Below are positions 8,036 to 15,564 of a stretch of DNA of 25,962 nucleotides, one piece after another. The DNA is from JBFMFH01 sp040752275 (GTDB taxonomy: Bacteria; Acidobacteriota; Vicinamibacteria; Vicinamibacterales; JAKQTR01). Within the stretch, counting starts at the first letter, position 1, and each line of letters opens with the position of its first letter. The notes beneath the pieces were generated by a model. The model made no database searches, was not told where the DNA came from, and saw only the letters and a list, made by a program, of their open reading frames with translations. The translations under genes and the position numbers were made by a program. The stretch is from positions 1 through 25,962 of the forward strand of contig JBFMFH010000016.1 of assembly GCA_040752275.1 (NCBI GenBank), given 5' to 3'.

Positions 8036-9997
8036 ATGATCCTGAAGACCGCCGCGCACGTCTGCCTTCCGTTCCTCATCTTCGCCGGCCTGGCCGCGCG
8101 TTCGCTGCAGCAGCCGGTCGTGCCGCCGCAGCAACCCCCGCCGGTCTTCAGGGCCGACGTGGACGTTGTCGCGGTCGACGTCAGCGTGATCGACAGCAGC
8201 GGCCGGCCAGTCCGCGGACTCGAGGTCGGGGACTTCCAGGTGACGGTCGACGGCCAGGTGAGGCGAATTGCCTCCGTGCAGTTCGTGTCCCAGAGCATGG
8301 AAACCGTCTCGCGGCCGCTCCCGGAGCCCGACCTGCCTCGCTTCAGCAGCAACGAGGGATCGACAGGCGGGCGCCTGGTCATGATCGTCGTCGACCAGGG
8401 GAACATGAACGCATCGACCGGCATGGAGTTCCGGACCACCGTGGCGAAACTGCTGTCGCGCCTCGGCCCGGGGGACCGTGCCGGACTCGCGGTCCTGCCG
8501 GGCGGCATCGAAGTCGACTTCACTCGGCACTTCTCGCTCGTGGCCAATGCCATGGGACGGGTCACCGGTGCGGGCGGCGGCTTCGAGAAGCGCAACCGCA
8601 TGGGCCTGGCCGAGGCCCTCGCACTGGGGCGCGACCCTCGGATTCTCGAGGAGATCGTGCGCCGGGAGTGCCAGCTGCGAGCGCAGGACCTCGACGCGGA
8701 AGCCACGCTCGAGGCGTGCCGGCGGTCGCTGGAGAACGAGGCCAGCCAGCTCGTGGTCGAAGCGCGCGTGCGGACCGAGAACTCGATGACCGCCCTGCGT
8801 CATCTGCTCAGACGTCTACAGCCGATTCCCGGCCCCAAGACAATCGTGTACATCACCGAGGGCCTGGTGATCGATCGGGACTTCGGCCTCATCTCGTGGG
8901 CCGGCGAAGAAACCGCCTCGGCGCGGACTGTCATCCACGCGTTGCGCGTCGTTCCGTCGGACGCAGACACAACCGAGCGCCGCGCCAGCGAGACCAACGT
9001 GTTCGACCGGGACCTCGCGGCCCTGGGGATCGAGGCCTTGGTCGGCCTGACTCGCGGGTCGCTCCAGACGACGTTCGGTCGCGCCGAAGGGGCGATCGAT
9101 CGTCTGGCTCTCGAGTTGACGGGGCACTATCTGGTCGGGTTCGAACCCGAAGGCACCGACCGAGACGGCAGGCCGCACGCGATCGCCGTCAAGGTCCGCC
9201 GGCCGGGCGTGACCATCCGGGCCCGCCGCCAGTTCGTGGCGCCGGCGGTGTCGGCGAAGGTCAAGACCGACGAGGATCTCATCAAAGACTCCCTCCGCCA
9301 GCCCTTGCTGGCCACCGACGTGCCGGTGAAGGTCGCCACCCACAGCTACCGAGATCCCTCGAGCGACAAGCTGAAGGTGCTCGTGAGTGCTGCCGTCGGC
9401 CGTGCAGAGGATGTGTCGGAGACCCGCACGCTCGGATTCTGGATCGCCGACGAGAAGGGTGACGTCTACCAGGTCACCGTCGACAAACCACCTGCCGGCC
9501 GGCACCGCTACCTCGGCGCTGCGCTGGTCGTGCCCGGGACCTACAACCTGAAGCTCGCGGTGATTGACGACCAGGGGCGGATCGGGAGCGTCGAGCACCG
9601 ATTCGAGGCGAGGCTACGGGCAGGGGGGCCGTTTCGGTACGGCGACCTGATGCTGGCCGACGGCGTCCTGGAGCAGTCGTTGGAACCGAAGGTCGAGCCC
9701 GTCGTCGAGGACGATGCCATCAAGGCGTACACCGAACTGTATGCCAGTGATGTGGCGCGCTTCGAGGCCGCGTCGGTCCGTTTCGAGGTGGCGCCGGAAC
9801 CGAACGCGGCGGCGTTGGCGTCTGCCGAGGGCATCGTGACCGAGACCGCCTCCCCGGATCGACGCATGGCCAGAGCGGAGATTCCGATCGCCTTCCTGCC
9901 GCGTGGCGAGTACGTGCTGCGCGCGGTGGTCTCGATCGCGGGCCGGCCCGTTGCACGCCTGACCAGACCGTTCACACGAGCGGGTCGCCCGGGATAG
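8036..9997 (+). CDS. VWFA-related domain protein of acidobacterial type
   Basis: This 653-residue exported protein has an N-terminal hydrophobic segment (about residues 5-22) that serves as signal peptide or anchor. A short beta domain follows (VDVSVIDSSGRPVRGL...FQVTVDG, residues 45-75), then a von Willebrand A-type fold from about residue 113. This layout, and the phrase HYLVGFEPEGTDRDGRPHAI followed by VTIRARRQF, match the VWFA-related proteins that are abundant in Acidobacteriota. The first MIDAS position reads DQGNM around D120 instead of DxSxS, so metal binding may be altered. The C-terminal ~200 residues are of mixed type without recognised motifs. Ligand and role are unknown; an adhesion or envelope scaffold is inferred from family. 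The ATG at 8036 is chosen because it opens the signal peptide; upstream in-frame sequence runs into the repeat and the neighbouring gene. Confidence 0.85.
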   Translation: MILKTAAHVCLPFLIFAGLAARSLQQPVVPPQQPPPVFRADVDVVAVDVSVIDSSGRPVRGLEVGDFQVTVDGQVRRIASVQFVSQSMETVSRPLPEPDLPRFSSNEGSTGGRLVMIVVDQGNMNASTGMEFRTTVAKLLSRLGPGDRAGLAVLPGGIEVDFTRHFSLVANAMGRVTGAGGGFEKRNRMGLAEALALGRDPRILEEIVRRECQLRAQDLDAEATLEACRRSLENEASQLVVEARVRTENSMTALRHLLRRLQPIPGPKTIVYITEGLVIDRDFGLISWAGEETASARTVIHALRVVPSDADTTERRASETNVFDRDLAALGIEALVGLTRGSLQTTFGRAEGAIDRLALELTGHYLVGFEPEGTDRDGRPHAIAVKVRRPGVTIRARRQFVAPAVSAKVKTDEDLIKDSLRQPLLATDVPVKVATHSYRDPSSDKLKVLVSAAVGRAEDVSETRTLGFWIADEKGDVYQVTVDKPPAGRHRYLGAALVVPGTYNLKLAVIDDQGRIGSVEHRFEARLRAGGPFRYGDLMLADGVLEQSLEPKVEPVVEDDAIKAYTELYASDVARFEAASVRFEVAPEPNAAALASAEGIVTETASPDRRMARAEIPIAFLPRGEYVLRAVVSIAGRPVARLTRPFTRAGRPG

Positions 9998-10026
9998 CGC
10001 TCCCGTCCCTTTGCCGGCCCTCCGGC
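9990..10026 (+). terminator. two small hairpins after the VWFA gene
   Basis: CGGGA/TCCCG (9990-10005) spans the stop codon, and GCCGG-CCCT-CCGGC (10013-10026) follows. A short TTT lies between them, but there is no proper U tract, so this is at best a weak or factor-assisted terminator for the convergent gene pair. Confidence 0.3.
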
Positions 10027-10169
10027 GGTCTCGCGGAAAGCCGACAACCGCCCGTGTGAGGCCCGCGTGCCAACTCGTCGAATCGCGCGGTTCCCGGCTC
10101 ACTTCGCGGCGATTCACGGTTGCGGAATCACCGAAGTCACTGGCATCGCGCTTGCGTAAGTGACAAGCT

Positions 10170-10241
10170 CCAGCCCACCGGCTGGGCGAAGGATGCGGAC
10201 CGATGGGGGCCGGTCTCATCCCGAGTATCGGCCGGTGGGCT
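10170..10241. other. structured intergenic element with two exclusive pairings
   Basis: In the gap between the convergent VWFA and phosphoesterase genes, AGCCCACCGGC (10172-10182) is perfectly complementary to GCCGGTGGGCT (10231-10241). CCGAT (10200-10204) pairs with ATCGG (10227-10231) next to it. The left arm can instead form a local hairpin, CCAGCC-CACC-GGCTGG (10170-10185). The two pairings cannot coexist. I could not match it to a known RNA family, and no gene lies directly downstream on either strand in the usual riboswitch position. Confidence 0.4.
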
Positions 10242-10260
10242 TCGTCGTCGGTCGCTGCTC

Positions 10261-12909
10261 CTACCGGTCCCTGGTCCCCGGTCTCCTGCCGGCCCCGAGC
10301 GAAGTCGAGGGGCCCTCTGTCTTCTGTCTTCTGTCTCCTGTCTTCTGTCTTCTGTCGGTGCTCTTTTCCGCTTCCTCTTCCTCGTCCTCCTCGACCGGCC
10401 GCAGGAACGCGGCGCGCCGGGGGGGCGGCATCGGGCTGTCTGCTCCCCTCACCGACTTCCAGACGATCTCGTTCAACTCGAACTCAGGCGCGAGATCGGC
10501 CTCCGCCAGGTACATCCGTGCCGACGCCTCGGCGCCCCAGGCGTTGACGGCGTTCTTCTCGGCGACGTCGATGCGCGCGGGTCTGAGCGCGAAGGGAGCC
10601 GGCACCGGCGTCGTCTGGAAGGCGTTGTACATCGGCGTGGCCGCGGCGTCGTACTGGCTCATCGGCGGCAGGCCCAGGATGAGTTCCATCGTCCGCAGCA
10701 TACCGGAGGTGGTGTAGAGCGTGCTGTCGACGGCGCCCCGCTTCGTGAACGGGCTGATGACGAAGGCGGGCGAGCGGTGTGCATCCACGTGATCCGGTCC
10801 GTTCTGGGCATCGTCTTCCAGGATGAAGATGGCCGATTCCTTCCAGAAGCGGCTGTTGGAGACGGCCTCGACCACACGCCCTGTCGCCAGGTCGTTTTCG
10901 GCCACCATGGCCCGGGGCGTGGGGTAGCCGGCTCGTGTTCCTGCCGTGTGATCGTTGCCCAGGCGGATGATGTTCAGCCGGGGAAGCTGGCCGCTCCGCT
11001 CGAACTCACGGAATTCCTCGATCCAGATGTCGACGCGCTGGTTATCCGGAATGCTCAGGTCGTAGGGCTGGAAGCGCGGATGCACCTTCCCTTTCAATCC
11101 GGGTACGGTGGCCACGACCTCACCCCTGCCGGCGTCCGTGCCTTCCTCCGGTTCCGTGCCCCGCATGGCGAACTCGCCGTAGCTGCGCACGCTGACGCCC
11201 GCCCGGTTGCACGCGTCCCAGATGTAGCCGTGCAAGGGTGCCGTGACGTTGCCGTAGGCGTTGCGCATCTTGCCGCCGCCCTCGCTGAGGTAGCGGGCGC
11301 CGCGGCTCCCGTAGTTCGTCGGCCAGATCTTCTCGACGAAGTCCGTCGCGTACGCACCGGTCGAGTAGGCATGCCCGTCGTAGCTGACTTCCGCATCGAC
11401 ATAGAAGTTGTCGAGGGTCGCGAACTCACGCGCGAAGGCGTGGGCGTTGGGCGTGATCTCCTCGCCGAAGAGGCAGAGCGTCGGGTCACCGTTGCCACCT
11501 TCGAGGTCGCCGAGGACCTGATCGTACGTGCGGTTCTCGCGAATGATGTAGAAGACGTACTTGATAGGCGACGGATCGCCGACCTTCCTCGGCACCGGAG
11601 ACGCCACCGGGGCCGACGGGGGTGCCAGCACGCCGGCGCTCGAAAGAGGCGTGATCTCGTAGACCGTCTTGGTCATCGCCTGGAGCGTCGCGGGATCGGG
11701 CACCGCCAGGATCGACAGTGAGCCCTGGAGCATCGCGCCCGAGTACTGACCGTCTCCCGAGCCAGGCACGCCGGCGTGGCTGCCCCGCGGATTGGGAAGC
11801 GAGGTCAGGCCCTTGCCGCTGAGCACGAAGATGCGGGAGCCGTCCTTGCTGAACTTCACGTCGGTCGGGTACCAGCCGGTCGGAATGAAGCCTTCGACTT
11901 CGCTCCTGTGCGGCGTCGCGACGTCGACGACCGCGACGGTGTTGTTGTCGGCGTTGGCGACGAGCAGCGTCTCTCCATCAGGGGAGAGCGCCAGCGCGTT
12001 GGGTGTCGATCCCGGCGGCACGTTTGTGAACAGGGCAATCGAAATCTGCTCGCGGGCGACCCGGTTGGCCAGGTCGATCACCCAGACGGCGTTGGTGTTC
12101 GCGCAGGCCACGAACAGCCGCTGGCCGTCCTTCGACAACACCATGGCGTTCGGGTGCTCGCCCACGGCGAACTCGCCGAGCGGATCGAGCGTGGCGGCGT
12201 CGAGCGCCAGCACCTTGGCGCCCCCCCAGACCGACACGTAGAGGGTCTTGCCGTCGGGGGACACGAGGCACGTGTAGGGCTCCGCGCCGACGTCGACGGT
12301 GCGGCGCACCAATCCGGATTTCAAATCGAGCATCGTGACCGCCTCGCCGAAGATGTGTACGGCATAGACGGTGCGGCCGTCGGGAGACAGGGTGATGCCG
12401 CCCACGAAGCTCTGTTCGACCGGCTCCGGGCGGTTGATGCCTGGCATCGGCCGTTGCGTGTCGCGGCCGAGCGCGTACACGCCGCCGGCCGTGAGGCGGC
12501 TGTTCTGGAAGTAGAACTCGTTCACCGTCGTCTGGCCCGCGCCTGAGGAATAGACGCGGCGTCCGTCCGGGTGCCAGGCCAGTCCGAGCCAGGCGTGGTC
12601 GACGCTCGTTCGCGACGCGACATAGCCGCGCTGCAGATCGACGACCGTCAGGGACGGTTTCGCGTACCCGTTGTTGGTGATGACGAGGAAGTGGCCGTCG
12701 GGCGATTCGACCATCCCGAGCGGCAGATCGCCGATGGACATGTGGCGTCCGGCCGGCGCGATCTTCCAGCCGTTCGGCAGCAGCGTCACGCCCTGCCCGA
12801 GCGGGCCGGGGCGCGCGGGCGGTGCCGGTCCGCGCTGGGCGACGGAACCGACGGCGAGGACGATGAGGAGCAGGAGGAACAGGGCGAAGGCGGAGAAGCG
12901 TCGGGTCAT
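10261..12909 (-). CDS. YVTN beta-propeller / phosphoesterase fusion, exported
   Basis: This 882-residue protein has a signal peptide (residues 1-24, ending VAQ). A seven-bladed YVTN-type propeller covers roughly residues 60-390, with repeated phrases such as LSPDGRTVYAV and VSPDGKTLYVSVW. A phosphoesterase domain of the alkaline-phosphatase superfamily (PF04185-like) covers about residues 440-810. The latter shows YIIRENRTYDQVLGD, DAEVSYDGHAYSTGAYATD and ILEDDAQNGPDHVDAHRSP, which hold the metal-binding Asp and His residues of phospholipase C-like and related enzymes. A periplasmic phosphodiester or phosphomonoester substrate is likely but not identified. The C-terminal ~40 residues are an acidic run (EEDEEEEAEK) followed by sequence encoded by a heptamer repeat and a palindromic repeat, so the natural stop was probably lost. 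The start at 12909 opens the signal peptide and has a TAGAAT box 8 bases upstream. Confidence 0.88.
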   Translation of the reverse strand: MTRRFSAFALFLLLLIVLAVGSVAQRGPAPPARPGPLGQGVTLLPNGWKIAPAGRHMSIGDLPLGMVESPDGHFLVITNNGYAKPSLTVVDLQRGYVASRTSVDHAWLGLAWHPDGRRVYSSGAGQTTVNEFYFQNSRLTAGGVYALGRDTQRPMPGINRPEPVEQSFVGGITLSPDGRTVYAVHIFGEAVTMLDLKSGLVRRTVDVGAEPYTCLVSPDGKTLYVSVWGGAKVLALDAATLDPLGEFAVGEHPNAMVLSKDGQRLFVACANTNAVWVIDLANRVAREQISIALFTNVPPGSTPNALALSPDGETLLVANADNNTVAVVDVATPHRSEVEGFIPTGWYPTDVKFSKDGSRIFVLSGKGLTSLPNPRGSHAGVPGSGDGQYSGAMLQGSLSILAVPDPATLQAMTKTVYEITPLSSAGVLAPPSAPVASPVPRKVGDPSPIKYVFYIIRENRTYDQVLGDLEGGNGDPTLCLFGEEITPNAHAFAREFATLDNFYVDAEVSYDGHAYSTGAYATDFVEKIWPTNYGSRGARYLSEGGGKMRNAYGNVTAPLHGYIWDACNRAGVSVRSYGEFAMRGTEPEEGTDAGRGEVVATVPGLKGKVHPRFQPYDLSIPDNQRVDIWIEEFREFERSGQLPRLNIIRLGNDHTAGTRAGYPTPRAMVAENDLATGRVVEAVSNSRFWKESAIFILEDDAQNGPDHVDAHRSPAFVISPFTKRGAVDSTLYTTSGMLRTMELILGLPPMSQYDAAATPMYNAFQTTPVPAPFALRPARIDVAEKNAVNAWGAEASARMYLAEADLAPEFELNEIVWKSVRGADSPMPPPRRAAFLRPVEEDEEEEAEKSTDRRQKTGDRRQKTEGPSTSLGAGRRPGTRDR
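10291..10314. repeat. interspersed GC-rich palindromic repeat (GAGCGAAGTCGA core)
   Basis: GGCCCC and GGGGCC form a 6-bp stem around a GAGCGAAGTCGA core. Translated, this type of element gives SEVEG or STSLGAG peptides. Here it lies inside the 3' end of the phosphoesterase reading frame. The same 12-base core recurs on the other strand at 11894-11905. Confidence 0.6.
10321..10355. repeat. 7-bp tandem repeat (CTTCTGT units)
   Basis: Five units (CTTCTGT twice, CTCCTGT, CTTCTGT twice) lie within the 3' end of the phosphoesterase reading frame, where they encode a repeating Asp-Arg-Arg-Gln-Lys-Thr tail with a 7-residue period. Confidence 0.9.
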
Positions 12910-12917
12910 GGGGATTG

Positions 12918-12923
12918 ATTCTA
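12918..12923 (-). promoter_or_regulatory. -10-like box (TAGAAT) 8 bases before start codon
   Basis: Minus-strand TAGAAT lies 8 bases before the ATG at 12909, with the GGGATTC repeat beginning 4 bases further upstream. Box, spacing and repeat are the same as for the gene starting at 7947. Confidence 0.5.
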
Positions 12924-12926
12924 GCC

Positions 12927-12957
12927 GGGATTCGGGATCCGGGATTCGGGATTCGGG
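12927..12957. repeat. 7-bp tandem repeat (GGGATTC units)
   Basis: Four units (GGGATTC, GGGATCC, GGGATTC, GGGATTC) and a partial fifth lie directly upstream of the phosphoesterase promoter box. It is the same unit, in the other orientation, as the repeat at 7962-7996. Confidence 0.9.
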
Positions 12958-13007
12958 CGTGTCACGAGAGACTTGCGACGGGTTCCGTGAGCTGGCGCCT
13001 CTCCGCG

Positions 13008-13030
13008 GCACACTGGCTGCCTCAGTGTGC
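13008..13030 (-). terminator. 8-bp perfect hairpin downstream of the MNT gene
   Basis: GCACACTG and CAGTGTGC form a perfect stem with a 7-base loop, 31 bases after the stop codon of the minus-strand MNT gene. There is no U tract, so it may be an RNA-stabilising hairpin or a factor-dependent stop rather than a classical terminator. Confidence 0.4.
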
Positions 13031-13061
13031 AGGTCTTGCAGTGAAAGGGCTCCCGTTGGCT

Positions 13062-13361
13062 TCAGAGACGAATGCCCGTCCGCACGATCTCCCGGGACAG
13101 GCCCAACACGTCCGCATCTTCCACGATCAGGTGGGGCTCAATCCGCAGATCGACTGCTCCACGCAGTCGGTACAGACGTGCGAGTGCCGCCAGGTAGTCG
13201 CCCCTGAGGTGGGGGACGATGATGCCGATGTCGAGGTCGCTCTCGGCGTTGGCTGTCCCGGCTGCATGGGAGCCGAAGAGGTAGGCTTCGCGTGAATCGA
13301 CGACCTGTCGGGCGAGCCGAGCGAACGCGCGGGCCTTTCTTACAGCCGTCTTCCGATCCAC
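13062..13361 (-). CDS. MNT-type nucleotidyltransferase domain protein (antitoxin-like)
   Basis: This 99-residue protein has the minimal nucleotidyltransferase core. G30-S31 in YLFGSHAAG is followed by S41-D-L-D44, with a third aspartate at D71 (AVDLRIEP). Such MNT proteins usually pair with a HEPN protein; in characterised pairs the NTase modifies and silences the HEPN toxin with AMP groups. The GTG start at 13361 is preferred because GAGG lies 8 bases before it and the domain begins soon after; the open frame continues upstream without domain similarity. A HEPN-like remnant overlaps its 5' end by 22 bases, the usual gene order. The partner appears broken, so this may be a solitary or relic antitoxin. 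Confidence 0.7.
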   Translation of the reverse strand: MDRKTAVRKARAFARLARQVVDSREAYLFGSHAAGTANAESDLDIGIIVPHLRGDYLAALARLYRLRGAVDLRIEPHLIVEDADVLGLSREIVRTGIRL

Positions 13362-13531
13362 GCCGTCAGCCTCGTCGAGCGATTCAACACGCCGGCGCGG
13401 TACCGCTTCGTCAGCTTCTTCCGCAGCAACTCCCGGTGGGAAGGGTACCGTGTTTCGACATTCAGTGGTTCGAGTTCGGCGAGGAGCTTTCGATGCAGTA
13501 CCGCACCTTGGCATCCACGGCTGGAGCGATC
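13340..13531 (-). pseudogene. HEPN-domain remnant, C-terminal half only
   Basis: The minus-strand frame between an upstream TAG (13532-13534) and TAA (13340-13342) encodes 63 residues. Those from about residue 13 read like the end of a HEPN protein (KLLAELEPLNVETRYPSHRE, then a basic helix ending LTAWIGRRL). The tRYP phrase and closing helix are typical of HEPN partners of MNT enzymes. There is no usable ATG, GTG or TTG start in frame, and the N-terminal helices with the first conserved residues are absent. A GTG at 13518 with a TAGGAT box 10 bases upstream opens an 18-codon frame in another phase, so a frameshift may have contributed. It overlaps the MNT start in the manner of an intact HEPN-MNT operon. 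Confidence 0.5.
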
Positions 13532-13624
13532 CTACCACACGGCCCAAGATCGGCCGCGCGTCGGCAAGCAGGCGTGGTCTGGCCGTGACCGCGCGCCGGC
13601 TCCTTTCGCGTGTTGGACGACCCA

Positions 13625-13837
13625 TCAGGCGGGGACCGTCTCCACTGCCACCCTCAGAGAGTCGGACTGCGGAATCGAGAAGTTCAGCTTCTCGAAGCCG
13701 ATGACGTGCCCAGAGACGTCCTTCATGAGCACAACCTCGTCGCCCGTCTCCTCGCAGACGGATTCATGAACGCGGTCCGTGAACCACACGGTGAGCGTCT
13801 GACCCGCTCGATCGTAGAACACCGTTACTTCGGCCAT
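13625..13837 (-). CDS. DUF2283-family small protein
   Basis: This 70-residue protein begins MAEVTVFYDRAGQTLTVWF and contains DEVVLMKDVSGHVIGFEKLNFS, the beta-rich pattern of DUF2283. Members often sit beside a small toxin-like protein and are thought to act as antitoxin-like partners; that role is inferred here. The ATG at 13837 has an AAGGAAGG element upstream. The start codon overlaps the end of the preceding small reading frame (13825-14016), giving a pair arrangement. The open frame extends further upstream but carries no similarity there. Confidence 0.7.
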   Translation of the reverse strand: MAEVTVFYDRAGQTLTVWFTDRVHESVCEETGDEVVLMKDVSGHVIGFEKLNFSIPQSDSLRVAVETVPA

Positions 13838-14016
13838 ACCTGAGTGCCTTCCTTGATCGCGTCGGTAGGATAGGCCCTGATTCGGGAGCCTCGATCCGCG
13901 GCCCGTTTCGCAACCGCGCACACCCAGCGACTTGTTGCTTCGGCCCGATAGTGACATTCCGGGATCTCCTTGTCGCGCTCCTTCGCGGGGTCGGCGCGCG
14001 CGGGGCGTACCGCCAA
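13825..14016 (-). CDS. small basic protein of unknown family, paired with DUF2283 gene
   Basis: This frame encodes 63 residues from a TTG at 14016 and ends IKEGTQVWPK, overlapping the DUF2283 start by 13 bases. The sequence CHYRAEATSRWVCAVAKRAA looks like a real helical segment rather than random translation, but I do not recognise the family. The frame is open upstream as far as the csb2 stop codon with no better start. Position suggests a toxin-like partner for the DUF2283 protein, or a short last gene of the cas operon. It may also be non-coding. Confidence 0.35.
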   Translation of the reverse strand: MAVRPARADPAKERDKEIPECHYRAEATSRWVCAVAKRAADRGSRIRAYPTDAIKEGTQVWPK

Positions 14017-14121
14017 TCCTCGGTCGAATCCCGCCGGAACGATCTCCCGCGTCTGCTCTTCAGATGCTCGTCCACCTGGGCAAACTCGCAGAGGTTGTGC
14101 GACCTGGCGTGCTGAGCGCCG

Positions 14122-15564
14122 TCATGTGTCGACTCGTTGGGCAGTGTCATCCTGGACTGCGAAAAGGCCGAGGCCGACGTGTCGGCCCGCTCCAATAGCG
14201 AGAGGACCTGGGACAGGCTCGTGGAAGTGCAGAACCGCATGCCACCTGGAAAAGCGACGGAGATACTCGGGCACGAAGTAGCGACGCGGGTGTGCCGAGC
14301 CTGGCCAGAGAGGTGCCTTGCGGAGCGTTAGGGAGTCGATAGCCTCAATCGGGATCTTCGCCTGAGCCACCGCCTTGAGAAGGAGCCTCTCGGCCTTTGC
14401 TTGCTTACCGTCATCGATACCCGGGAGCACCACGGGCGTTACGGAACACCACACCCTGGACTCGGACACATAGCGGCCCACGACTCTCCGGGAGCTGGGG
14501 CGCCAGAGGTCGAGCAGCACGCCACGTTCGTCTCCGTGCTTGTCTTCAAGAGCACTGTTGCGCAGGCGCTGCTGCGCCCACGAAGCGTGTACACCCGCCC
14601 CATCGAAAGGCTCGGCGATGAGCAGTCGGCGAATCACACCGTCGGCGTGCTCATGACCGATCGTGGGCAGGGGCAGGTACGTGAACCGCGGCGCCTGTTC
14701 GTCGGTCTTCGCGTGGCCGGCGACGTAGACCTCCGCGCCGCCAGGGAACTCATGCGTATCCGCCTTCGCGCATCGACAAGTCAGGGACCGAAGCATGGCC
14801 GCGACCGCTGCCGTGCTCTCGGGTCGAAATCCGACGCCGTCTGGCAGCTCCAAGGCCGCGTAGGCACGCGGAGGCAGGGTAGTGCTGCTGAGGTAGTACA
14901 CCGAATCGAAGCGGATCGGTTTGCGGTGCGGGCGGTACGAGAGGCCGTCAACGCGTTGGACGAACAATCCATACGCCTTCTCGAGATCCTCGACGAAGTC
15001 TGCAGCAGGCACCCGCCAGCCCTGGCTCCCGGTTCTGTGCACGCGCCAGGCTCGCCATCGACGCCCGGGCAACTTGGCAACCTCCGCTTCGGAGAGAATA
15101 CGGCCGCATCCGACCACCTGGTCGATGCCCCACCCCAGGGCCAGCAAGTGTTTGGCATCGTCACAGACGAGGCGGGCCCGGGCATCATCTTCCTCGCCAG
15201 GTTCGATCGGCCACACGTAGTGAACGGACTCGCCGCCAACCAGGCGGTGCGGCTGCGCCACCTTGCTGGTCAGACAGTCCTGGCGATCGACGACCGTGTC
15301 GCTGTTGTTGTTCGGCACGAAGTACGTGCACCGGATCGCAGGCTGAGTGGCAGGTGCGATGATGAGAGGCACCCGTCCCCCCAGGAGGCCAAGCGCTCCC
15401 GCCCGAACGTCATTCCATGCCCTGCCCCGACAGCCGGTGCGCGCGCCAGCCATAAGAGCCTGAGCGAGCCGCATCGGAGACGGCGGCCACTCCGGTGCCT
15501 CGTCGCCTTGCCCATGGAAGAGCGAGTCGAGGAACGTCACCGAGATGCAGAGGTGCTCGGTCAT
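14122..15564 (-). CDS. csb2: type I-G Csb2 (Cas5-Cas6 fusion)
   Basis: This 480-residue RAMP protein of the GSU0054 family is the last cas gene of the effector operon. In type I-G systems Csb2 combines the Cas5 role (holding the crRNA 5' handle) with Cas6-type repeat cleavage. The N-terminus shows the Cas5-like strand and loop VTFLDSLFHGQGDEAPEWPP followed by SPMRLAQALMAG. The C-terminus ends with the glycine-rich RAMP loop GAGRHVGLGLF at about residues 458-468, after a HFHEPVPGPLAIG strand. Histidines in both halves are candidates for the nuclease site, but I cannot assign it. Its ATG overlaps the csb1 stop (ATGA), so it is translationally coupled. Confidence 0.85.
   Translation of the reverse strand: MTEHLCISVTFLDSLFHGQGDEAPEWPPSPMRLAQALMAGARTGCRGRAWNDVRAGALGLLGGRVPLIIAPATQPAIRCTYFVPNNNSDTVVDRQDCLTSKVAQPHRLVGGESVHYVWPIEPGEEDDARARLVCDDAKHLLALGWGIDQVVGCGRILSEAEVAKLPGRRWRAWRVHRTGSQGWRVPAADFVEDLEKAYGLFVQRVDGLSYRPHRKPIRFDSVYYLSSTTLPPRAYAALELPDGVGFRPESTAAVAAMLRSLTCRCAKADTHEFPGGAEVYVAGHAKTDEQAPRFTYLPLPTIGHEHADGVIRRLLIAEPFDGAGVHASWAQQRLRNSALEDKHGDERGVLLDLWRPSSRRVVGRYVSESRVWCSVTPVVLPGIDDGKQAKAERLLLKAVAQAKIPIEAIDSLTLRKAPLWPGSAHPRRYFVPEYLRRFSRWHAVLHFHEPVPGPLAIGAGRHVGLGLFAVQDDTAQRVDT

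Noticed and set aside
10150..10260. Cyclic-di-GMP (GEMM) riboswitch
   Set aside because: The hairpin followed by GGATGCGGACC recalls the GEMM core, but the conserved bases do not match well and no gene follows in the right direction.
10120..11721. 533-residue plus-strand frame opposite the phosphoesterase
   Set aside because: Antisense to a clear two-domain enzyme and with no protein-like patterns of its own.
14014..14110. tRNA-like segment with a GATTCGAC stretch
   Set aside because: No acceptor stem or anticodon arm could be formed around it.
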